DNA of 10,608 nt, taken from DATLCI01 sp046714215. Its GTDB lineage: Bacteria > Acidobacteriota > Terriglobia > Terriglobales > Acidobacteriaceae. The DNA is taken from assembly GCA_046714215.1 (NCBI GenBank), contig JBKKBM010000236.1, positions 1 to 10,608 on the forward strand, written 5' to 3'. Below, piece by piece: positions 5,905 to 10,608 of the stretch (positions are counted from its first letter, which is position 1; each line of letters starts with the position of its first letter). Made by a program: the position numbers and the translations under genes. The notes beneath the pieces are model-generated. The model had not been told where the DNA came from. It made no database searches and saw nothing but the letters and a program-made list of their open reading frames with translations.

Positions 5905-6648
5905 ATGTCGGGCCACTCAAAATGGGCAACCATCAAGCATAAAAAAGGCGCACTCGACGCCAAGCGCGGCAAGATCTTCACCCGCCTGATCAAGGAAATC
6001 GCCATCGCTGCCAAAAACGGCGGTGATCCCGACAAGAATCCCCGCTTGCGCACGGCCGTCGCCGCCGCCAAGGCGGAGAACATGCCCAATGACAATATCA
6101 AGCGCGCCATCCAGCGCGGCACCGGTGAACTTCCCGGCGTGAGCTACGAAGAGATCACCTATGAGGGCTACGGCCCCGGCGGCGTTGCCCTCCTGGTCGA
6201 CGTCACCACGGACAACCGCAACCGCGCTGTCAGCGAGATTCGTCATACCTTCGGCAAGAACGGCGGTAATATGGGCGAAGCCGGATCCGTCGCCTGGATG
6301 TTCACCAAAAAGGGCTACATCGTCATTCCGAAATCCGCCGCCAAAGAAGACGACCTCCTCAACCTGGTCCTTGAAGCCGGGGGCGACGATCTCAGCGCTG
6401 ACAACGACAACTACGAAGTCTTCACCACGCCCGAAGCCTTCGACGCCGTCCTCGAAGCCATCACCAAGGCCGGCATCACGCCCACGGTGAAGGAGATTTC
6501 CAAGCTCCCGCAGAACTACATCAAGCTCGAAGGCGCGCAGGCCAACCAGATGATCCGCCTGATGGAAGCCCTCGAAGAGCACGACGACGTCCAGAATCTC
6601 TACTCCAACTTCGACTTCGACGAAAAGCAGATTGAAGTCGCCGGCTAG
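5905..6648 (+). CDS. yebC: YebC/PmpR-family protein (TACO1-like)
   Basis: This 247-residue cytoplasmic protein has the full length and hallmark N-terminus of the YebC family: MSGHSKWATIKHKKGALDAKRG (1-22), then IFTRLIKEIAIAAKNGG, NPRLRTAVAAAKAENMPNDNIKRAI and the YEGYGPGGVALLVDVTTDNRNR core with GKNGGNMGEAGSVAWMF. Family members are described either as DNA-binding transcriptional regulators or, as for mitochondrial TACO1 and bacterial homologues, as translation factors that help ribosomes through difficult stretches such as polyproline. The ATG is set by AGAGGTAG 5-12 bases upstream and by the invariant MSGHSKW start; the frame is open further upstream, but that part reads through the 75-base repeats and is not real protein. 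No ruvC is adjacent, unlike in many genomes. Its own promoter at about 5629 is likely. Confidence 0.97.
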   Translation: MSGHSKWATIKHKKGALDAKRGKIFTRLIKEIAIAAKNGGDPDKNPRLRTAVAAAKAENMPNDNIKRAIQRGTGELPGVSYEEITYEGYGPGGVALLVDVTTDNRNRAVSEIRHTFGKNGGNMGEAGSVAWMFTKKGYIVIPKSAAKEDDLLNLVLEAGGDDLSADNDNYEVFTTPEAFDAVLEAITKAGITPTVKEISKLPQNYIKLEGAQANQMIRLMEALEEHDDVQNLYSNFDFDEKQIEVAG

Positions 6649-6686
6649 GGAACTGGTCACCGAAAAGACTGGTTACTGAAGCGACT

Positions 6687-6762
6687 TCGTGGCACAGGCA
6701 TTCCTGTGCACACCCGCGAAACTATCTCTGACTTTCGTGGCACAGGCATTCCTGCCTGTGCA
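6687..6762. repeat. Two copies of a GTGGCACAGGCATTCC palindrome
   Basis: TTCGTGGCACAGGCATTCCTG occurs at 6687-6707 and again at 6735-6755. The second copy (6740-6761) is a perfect 9-base inverted repeat, GCACAGGCA, TTCC, TGCCTGTGC. The first copy lacks four bases of the right arm and re-pairs as GCACAGG, CATT, CCTGTGC (6692-6709), keeping a perfect 7-base stem. The element at 3098-3118 is related. No T-runs follow. These lie in the 6649-6939 spacer downstream of yebC. Confidence 0.85.
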
Positions 6763-6785
6763 GACCTCAACAAAATCTCAGCCTT

Positions 6786-6820
6786 GTCATCCTGAGGCCA
6801 TTACTTTGGCCGAAGGACCT
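6786..6820. repeat. Interspersed repeat GTCATCCTGAG...GAAGGACCT
   Basis: GTCATCCTGAGG and CCGAAGGACCT flank a small GGCC-7-TGGCC inverted repeat. The arrangement is that of a common bacterial intergenic repeat; its right end resembles bases 1-14 of the window. From here to the next gene at 6940 the DNA holds no recognised element beyond that gene's translation signals. Confidence 0.5.
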
Positions 6821-6924
6821 CGCGGTGAACCTGATGTTGCCCTGGCTCTTCAATGATCCAATGAACAGTGAAGAAATGATTCAATTCGACCGGCGCTTCT
6901 GCTACCCTCTCTCCACCGCCTCCC

Positions 6925-6930
6925 AGGAGA
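6925..6930 (+). promoter_or_regulatory. Shine-Dalgarno deciding a TTG start
   Basis: AGGAGA lies 9 bases before the TTG at 6940 and is the only strong ribosome-binding site near this gene. Together with the signal peptide that begins exactly there (M-K-L-A-L-A), it supports the TTG start. Confidence 0.7.
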
Positions 6931-6939
6931 TTCCCCATC

Positions 6940-7521
6940 TTGAAACTGGCCCTCGCCCTCATCCTGCTTTCCTCCACGCTCCTTGCCCAAAACACTCTTC
7001 CGCTCCATCGCGGCGCCAAAGAATACGGCGTGTTTGTCGGCGGTGGCACCGGCTTTGGCAAGCGCAGCAACACCCAGATGCTCTACGCCGGCGGACGCTT
7101 CGGCTACGTCCTCACCCAAGACATCTTCCGCGGACCCCTCCGCGGCAACTTCGAAGTTGTCTTCGACGCCCTCCCCCTCTTCGTCGTCTTGCAGCCGCAG
7201 AACGCCGTCGGCGCCGGCTTCACTCCCATGATCTTCAAGTGGAATTTCACCAGCGGCAAAAAGCTCATTCCCTTTATCGAAGCTGGTGGCGGTCTGCTTT
7301 TCACCAATCACGACGTCCCCGCCAACACCAATAATGTGAATTTCACGCCGCAGGGCGGTTTCGGCGTGCACTTCCTCCGCCCCGACAAGAACGGCCATCA
7401 CAATCGCGCCATCACTTTCACGGGAAAATATATGCACATCTCCAACGCCGGACTCGACCGCCGCAATTCCGGTATCAACGCCAGCGTCCAGTTCGTCCTC
7501 GGCTACACTTGGTTCAAATAG
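6940..7521 (+). CDS. PagL-like acyloxyacyl hydrolase (lipid A 3-O-deacylase family)
   Basis: This 193-residue secreted protein starts with a TTG codon. Residues 1-16 form a classic signal peptide (MKLALALILLSSTLLA) with cleavage expected before QN. The rest alternates short hydrophobic beta-strands with turns (YGVFVGGGTGFG, LIPFIEAGGGLLFTN, GGFGVHFL) and ends in an aromatic residue followed by Lys, consistent with an 8-stranded outer-membrane barrel. The HISNAGLDRRNSGIN segment (166-180) matches the catalytic H-x-S-N motif of PagL enzymes, which remove the 3-O acyl chain from lipid A. The position of the PagL catalytic glutamate, 12 residues after the serine, is Asn180 here, so activity is uncertain or the acid is supplied differently. 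If active it would remodel the outer leaflet of the outer membrane. DoxX follows 44 bases later. Confidence 0.8.
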   Translation: MKLALALILLSSTLLAQNTLPLHRGAKEYGVFVGGGTGFGKRSNTQMLYAGGRFGYVLTQDIFRGPLRGNFEVVFDALPLFVVLQPQNAVGAGFTPMIFKWNFTSGKKLIPFIEAGGGLLFTNHDVPANTNNVNFTPQGGFGVHFLRPDKNGHHNRAITFTGKYMHISNAGLDRRNSGINASVQFVLGYTWFK

Positions 7522-7565
7522 CGATTTGCGGTACAACAGAGGCATAAGCTGCATCAGGAATCACG

Positions 7566-8000
7566 ATGAACTTCCGATCGTTCTTTTCTCCGCCGCAACA
7601 TTCCACTTCCGCCGACCTCGCCTTGCTCTTCACCCGCCTGGTCGCGGGCGCCGCCTTCATGCTGCACGGTTGGGGTAAGATCCAGCATCCTTTCAACTGG
7701 ATGGATCCGCAGGCCTTTGCTCCCGCGCCGCTGCAGGCGCTGGCCGCGCTCTCCGAATTCGGCGGCGGACTCGCCCTGATCCTCGGATTACTCACCCCCT
7801 TGGGCGCCTTCGGCATCGCCTGCACCATGGCCGTCGCCTTTGGCATGCATACGTTCATGCGCGGCGATCCCTTTGTCTCCACCGGCGGTCCCTCGTCGGA
7901 GCCCGCCGCCGTCTATTTCTGTCTAGCCGTGCTCTTCATCGCCCTTGGCCCCGGACGCTTCTCCCTCGACGCCAAACTCTTCGGCCCACGCTCCCGTTGA
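7566..8000 (+). CDS. DoxX family membrane protein
   Basis: A 144-residue inner-membrane protein with the DoxX family layout. After a soluble start of about 18 residues comes the signature helix LLFTRLVAGAAFMLHGWGKI (20-39), then a loop with HPFNWMDP, helix LAALSEFGGGLALILGLLTPLGAFG, helix CTMAVAFGMHTFMRGDPF and a final helix AVYFCLAVLFIALGPGRFSLD. About four helices and this length are typical. DoxX proteins are named after the thiosulfate:quinone oxidoreductase subunit, but most members, including MhqP/CatD-like ones linked to quinone or redox stress, have no proven biochemical role. An AGGA Shine-Dalgarno lies 6 bases before the ATG. It is 44 bases downstream of the PagL-like gene and may share its transcript. 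Confidence 0.9.
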   Translation: MNFRSFFSPPQHSTSADLALLFTRLVAGAAFMLHGWGKIQHPFNWMDPQAFAPAPLQALAALSEFGGGLALILGLLTPLGAFGIACTMAVAFGMHTFMRGDPFVSTGGPSSEPAAVYFCLAVLFIALGPGRFSLDAKLFGPRSR

Positions 8001-8117
8001 TCGATGCTCGAGGGCACGCAACCTAGCCAGATTGGTCATGGCGGATCCAATGCCGTGATGTGATTCCTTGAACCCCTTTACCCAGTGCCCACATCTTTAT
8101 GCTCTTGGAGGATTCGC

Positions 8118-8504
8118 ATGCAATCTGCTCCCATTTCAAAAGCCCGGCTCTGGACCTCCATCGTCCTCAGCGCCATCCCGGTTGCCATGCTCCTGGTGAG
8201 CGCGACTATGAAGTTCGTGCAGCCCGTGCCCGACTACGCCAAGAACATGGACCATCTCGGATGGCCGCTGCATCTTTCCATCCCGCTCGCCGTCCTCGAA
8301 CTCACCTGCACGCTGCTCTACGTTATTCCGCGGACGTCCGTCCTCGGCGCCATTCTGCTCACCGCGTATTTAGGCGGAGCTACGGCCACGCACGTTCGCG
8401 TCGGTGATCCGTTCTACATTCCCATCATCCTCGGAATCATGGTGTGGCTCGGACTCTGGCTGCGCGAGCCCCGCCTGCATAACCTCACCCCGCTGCGCAA
8501 ATAG
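8118..8504 (+). CDS. DoxX-like family membrane protein
   Basis: A 128-residue protein with four predicted helices: WTSIVLSAIPVAMLLVSATMKF, the segment around LHLSIPLAVLELTCTLLYVIP, VLGAILLTAYLGGATATHV and FYIPIILGIMVWLGLWL. The MKF ending of helix 1, the LGWPLHL step and the GGATATHVRVGDP loop are typical of the DoxX-like (DoxX_2) group, distinct from classical DoxX. Function is unknown. The frame is open back to 8085, but TTGGAGGA (8105-8112) lies 5 bases before ATG 8118, which fixes that start. The preceding gap (8001-8117) holds no clear promoter or terminator, so it may be read from the upstream DoxX transcript. Confidence 0.85.
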   Translation: MQSAPISKARLWTSIVLSAIPVAMLLVSATMKFVQPVPDYAKNMDHLGWPLHLSIPLAVLELTCTLLYVIPRTSVLGAILLTAYLGGATATHVRVGDPFYIPIILGIMVWLGLWLREPRLHNLTPLRK

Positions 8505-8521
8505 GGAAGTGAAGTGGTGTT

Positions 8522-8545
8522 GCTCTTAGCCAAGAGCCAAGAGCT
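8522..8545. repeat. Small repeat with hairpin GCTCTT-AGCC-AAGAGC and tandem CCAAGAG
   Basis: GCTCTT (8522-8527) pairs with AAGAGC (8532-8537), and CCAAGAG is repeated head to tail (8530-8536, 8537 onwards), ending in AGCTAA. It resembles the 'gagccaagagctaa' type of simple interspersed repeat. No T-run follows, so it is at best a weak terminator for the DoxX-like gene. Confidence 0.5.
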
Positions 8546-8595
8546 AACCGCCAAAAGCCCAAAGCCTGTAAACTACAAACGAGGAAACTTCCCCC

Positions 8596-8961
8596 ATGAA
8601 ATACGTCGACGGCTACGTCATTCCCCTACCCAAGAAAGCGGTCCCCGGATACGTCAAGATGGCCAAGGCGGCCAGCAAGATCTGGCTCGACCACGGCGCG
8701 CTCGAATTCCGTGAGTGCGTGGGCGACGACCTCAAAACGCCCTACGGAACTCCCTTCACCAAGCGCATGAAGCTTAAGCCGTCGGAGACCGTCTTCTTCT
8801 CCTGGGTCGTCTACAAGTCGAGGGCCCAGCGCGACGCCGTCAACAAAAAGGTCATGAAAGACCCGCGCATGAAGAAGATGATGGAGACCATGAACAAACT
8901 CATGCCCTTCGACACCAAACGCATGGCCTACGGCGGCTTCAAAACCATGGTCCACGAATAA
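8596..8961 (+). CDS. DUF1428 (YbaA-like) family protein
   Basis: A 121-residue cytoplasmic protein matching DUF1428, the family of E. coli YbaA, over its full length. Landmarks are the start MKYVDGYVIPLPKKAVPGY (1-19), the central WLDHGALEFRECVGDDL (35-51), ETVFFSWVVYKSRAQRDAVNKKVMKDPRM (64-92) and the end MPFDTKRMAYGGFKTMV. The fold is a dimeric alpha/beta barrel (ferredoxin-like), but no biochemical activity is established. DUF1428 genes often lie among DoxX-like, SRPBCC, VOC and YciI-type genes in stress-related clusters, which agrees with the two DoxX genes upstream (known tendency; role inferred). GAGGAAA lies 8 bases before the ATG. A strong terminator follows 12 bases after the stop. 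Confidence 0.93.
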   Translation: MKYVDGYVIPLPKKAVPGYVKMAKAASKIWLDHGALEFRECVGDDLKTPYGTPFTKRMKLKPSETVFFSWVVYKSRAQRDAVNKKVMKDPRMKKMMETMNKLMPFDTKRMAYGGFKTMVHE

Positions 8962-8973
8962 GCATGTGCGGGT

Positions 8974-9010
8974 GACCCACTCAAGCTCCGCTTGGGTGGG
9001 TCTTTTGTTG
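8974..9010 (+). terminator. Rho-independent terminator after the DUF1428 gene
   Basis: GACCCACTCAAG (8974-8985) pairs with CTTGGGTGGGTC (8991-9002) around a CTCCG loop. The 12-base stem is complete apart from one G-U pair and is followed by TTTTGTTGTT. It faces the plus strand and closes the group of genes ending at 8961. There is no matching T-run on the minus strand, so it is not evidently bidirectional. Confidence 0.9.
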
Positions 9011-9046
9011 TTCCTACTCCGCCTGCATGGCAAATGCTTCCTTTGC

Positions 9047-9076
9047 TTCCTCAGTGTCTCTGTGCCTCCGTGGTGA
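9047..9076. repeat. Second copy of the GTGTCTCTGTGCCTCCG interspersed repeat
   Basis: Matches 3330-3359 at 29 of 30 positions; the single difference is A at 9053 versus C at 3336. It overlaps the 3' end of the DUF2891 gene, supplying its last codons and its stop. Confidence 0.9.
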
Positions 9077-10289
9077 GAATGCCCCTCTTGGTGACTAAAT
9101 ACACGGCAAAGCTTCCCAGCCAGTGTCCACCTTCATAATGTTTACCCGTGACGCTCGCCAGACCCGCCTCGCGATGCGCCTTCGCCGCTCCCTGCAACTT
9201 CCACATGGCGGTCGTGTTCCTGTGTCCCCTGCGCGCCTGCTCCAGCGGACGCAGCTTCGACGTATCCAGCGCCTCCGCCATGCCTTCCAGCATCCACGCG
9301 CGGCTCAGGTTCAATCCATCGAGGTGCGCCAGCTTCGGATCGCTGGGATCGGTCACCACCGCGGGCTCGAGCCACGGCCGAGGCACGATGCCAGTCTTTG
9401 CCTCCGCGCGGAATAGTACCGGCAAGAACCCCCGTAACCACTTCGCATACTCCTCTTGCGCCAGCACCCGACGCATCACGTCCGCCTCCGCCAGACACGG
9501 CGAGAGAAAGTCTTCGCCGCTGGGCTCGTAACTTAGCGGACAGGCTTTGTCGTGAAAATAAAAGGAGAGTGCCTTGTCCACCAGCAACCGCTCAAGCGCT
9601 TGGTCATGATGGGCACCCTCAGGGCCACCTTTGGCGTAGTCCAGCATCAGCCCCAACGCGAATGCCGTCTGCGAATGTTCGCCGGAGCGCACCGGATGCG
9701 ACAGCTTCGGTAGCCACGTCTTCAACCGGACGACCGCCGCCTCTTCCAAAGGACGCAGTATCTCCGCCAGCTCCTTATCGCTTTCGCGTAACTCCGCGCC
9801 CAACTGCAGCAACCACGCCAACCCATACGGACGCTCAAAGCTCGCGCGACCCGCCGCGTTCAGGTACTTGACCTCTTCGGCGATGTTCTCCGGGGTAATG
9901 CTCCTCTGTAGAGCGGTGCGGGCGGGCGCGGCAAAGGGTGCGGAAGGGAACTCGCGTGCGAGTCTGGCTAGCAACCAGTGTCCATGAACGGCGGAGTGCC
10001 AGTCATAGCATCCGTAGAAGGCGGGCGTAAGTTTGCGCGGAGCAGCGACGTCGGCGTCTGAGTTCAGGGTGTGCGCGATCTTATTGGGATACTCCTGATG
10101 AACGCACTTCAGCGCGAGGTTAGCAAAGCGCTCGGCCGCAGCGATGTCGAACGGACCTACAATCTGCGGCGAAGAAACTGCGTCGGGCGGCGTAGGAGCA
10201 GGTTTGTTTTGCGCAGCGCTGGTCTGAGCGGATGCGGGTTGCGCGGATGTGGCGAGCAGGAGCAGGAAGAAGACGAAAGGTTTTTTCAT
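9051..10289 (-). CDS. Secreted DUF2891 family protein with repeat-derived C-terminus
   Basis: A 412-residue protein covering the whole DUF2891 family, whose function is unknown. Residues 1-21 are a signal peptide (MKKPFVFFLLLLATSAQPASA) followed by a low-complexity linker to about residue 46. The conserved domain shows AFYGCYDWHSAVHGHW (90-105), SFERPYGLAWLLQL, HPVRSGEHSQTAFALGL, LSYEPSGEDFLSPCLAEADVM, HLDGLNLSRAWMLEGMA and HYEGGHWLGSFAVYL. The many conserved His, Asp, Trp and Glu residues and alpha-helical pattern resemble an alpha/alpha-barrel enzyme, possibly acting on glycans in the periplasm (inference). The frame opens at a TTG 21 bases upstream, but ATG 10289 begins the signal peptide exactly and is preferred; no Shine-Dalgarno is clear. 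The last residues, ILTTEAQRH, and the TGA are encoded by an interspersed repeat. Monocistronic and convergent with the DUF1428 gene. Confidence 0.92.
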   Translation of the reverse strand: MKKPFVFFLLLLATSAQPASAQTSAAQNKPAPTPPDAVSSPQIVGPFDIAAAERFANLALKCVHQEYPNKIAHTLNSDADVAAPRKLTPAFYGCYDWHSAVHGHWLLARLAREFPSAPFAAPARTALQRSITPENIAEEVKYLNAAGRASFERPYGLAWLLQLGAELRESDKELAEILRPLEEAAVVRLKTWLPKLSHPVRSGEHSQTAFALGLMLDYAKGGPEGAHHDQALERLLVDKALSFYFHDKACPLSYEPSGEDFLSPCLAEADVMRRVLAQEEYAKWLRGFLPVLFRAEAKTGIVPRPWLEPAVVTDPSDPKLAHLDGLNLSRAWMLEGMAEALDTSKLRPLEQARRGHRNTTAMWKLQGAAKAHREAGLASVTGKHYEGGHWLGSFAVYLVTKRGILTTEAQRH

Positions 10290-10320
10290 GACGCGATTAC
10301 TGTACGACAATTGAACCCAG

Positions 10321-10396
10321 TCCCGCAGGGACGACCGCTAGTAGCCCGGCACGGTAGTGCCGGGAATATGGCGAATGAGTTTGAGTCCCGTAGGGA
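10321..10396. repeat. Composite palindromic element (TCCCGCAGGGA / CCCGGCAC-GTGCCGGG / TCCCGTAGGGA)
   Basis: Three hairpins lie in order: TCCC-GCA-GGGA (10321-10331), CCCGGCAC-GGTA-GTGCCGGG (10345-10364, a perfect 8-base stem) and TCCC-GTA-GGGA (10386-10396). The outer two share AGTCCCGyAGGGA in the same orientation. This ordered set has the look of a REP-like element 30-100 bases upstream of the DUF2891 start. Confidence 0.8.
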
Positions 10397-10410
10397 AAGT
10401 ACTAGGGCTC

Positions 10411-10423
10411 GGGTTTCAAACCC
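10411..10423. repeat. Perfect palindrome GGGTTTCAAACCC
   Basis: A 6-base inverted repeat around a single C. It may be the last part of the composite element at 10321-10396 or an operator-like site; nothing distinguishes these. Confidence 0.5.
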
Positions 10424-10608
10424 TAACCAACTGCCTCATTCATGAGTCAGTTTGTATTATGCCCCACGACCACCCAAATCACAGGGGCAGGATTCGGATC
10501 TCGGATTCCGGGTCCGCGATCGTGGTTCGTCTCCAGGATGTAGGCCGGGGGAGAGGGCCTTAGCCGGCAGCCTGAGCGAAATCCGCAAATAAACCGCAAA
10601 CTGTGCCC
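10424..10608. other. Gene-free window end
   Basis: No convincing coding region, RNA gene or terminator is seen. GCCGG (10544-10548) and CCGGC (10564-10568) could form a weak stem around GGGAGAGGGCCTTAG, and the stretch has the low-information look of the other repeat-filled spacers. A short open frame across 10357-10563 reads through the palindromes and resembles no protein I recognise. Confidence 0.5.

Noticed and set aside
5917..6660. Minus-strand open frame of 247 codons opposite yebC
   Set aside because: Antisense shadow of a highly conserved gene.
6740..6761. Rho-independent terminator of yebC
   Set aside because: The stem is good but is followed by AGACCTCAAC with no T-run, and the same element recurs elsewhere, so it is better explained as an interspersed repeat.
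6880..6908. Promoter TTCAAT-17-TACCCT before the PagL-like gene
   Set aside because: Both hexamers match the consensus at only three positions, which is no better than chance.
8068..8103. Promoter TTGAAC ... TATGCT before the DoxX-like gene
   Set aside because: The spacing of 24 bases between the hexamers is too long; at 17 bases the -10 position reads ACATCT, a poor match.
10357..10563. Possible 68-residue protein at the window end
   Set aside because: It reads through palindromic repeats and has no recognisable domain or Shine-Dalgarno.

Overview
The window is GC-rich chromosomal DNA from a free-living bacterium. Small palindromic and direct repeats fill almost every long intergenic gap: hairpins of the 'GGCACAGGCATTCCTGCC' and 'CCCGGCAC...GTGCCGGG' type, 'GGCTTTAGC' motifs, and the 'GTGTCTCTGTGCCTCCG' repeat. 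With DUF2891, DoxX-like and DUF1428 proteins alongside, this style resembles Acidobacteriota (Solibacter/Koribacter-like genomes). That assignment is inference from gene content and repeat style; no rRNA or tRNA is present to test it. I see no phage, IS transposase, CRISPR array or plasmid function.

Layout. (1) 29-2906, minus strand: an SSS-family sodium:solute symporter followed, with an 8-base overlap, by an APC-family amino-acid permease; together they form a two-gene transport operon. (2) 2907-3391: a gene-free spacer made mostly of repeats. (3) 3392-5636, plus strand: a tightly packed set of an N-acetylglucosamine-kinase-like (BadF/BadG-type) sugar kinase, an unrecognised helical-repeat protein overlapping it by 14 bases, and a half-length AI-2E/PerM-type membrane protein 6 bases later. 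(4) 5637-5904: a leader with two perfect 75-base direct repeats in front of yebC. (5) 5905-6648: yebC, encoding the conserved YebC/TACO1-type protein. (6) 6649-6939: a second repeat-rich spacer. (7) 6940-8961, plus strand: a PagL-like outer-membrane acyloxyacyl hydrolase, a DoxX protein, a second DoxX-like protein and a DUF1428 (YbaA-like) protein, closed by a clear rho-independent terminator at 8974-9010. (8) 9051-10289, minus strand: a secreted DUF2891 protein whose last residues and stop codon come from an interspersed repeat. (9) 10290-10608: more palindromic repeats and no gene.

The genes are mostly ordinary housekeeping and envelope functions. The divergent symporter and GlcNAc-kinase-like gene could together serve amino-sugar or cell-wall-sugar uptake, but no etherase, deacetylase or glycosidase is present to support this. 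The points most worth following are the kinase / helical-repeat protein / half-AI-2E operon, the duplicated palindromic element in the yebC leader, and the repeat-derived C-terminus of the DUF2891 protein.
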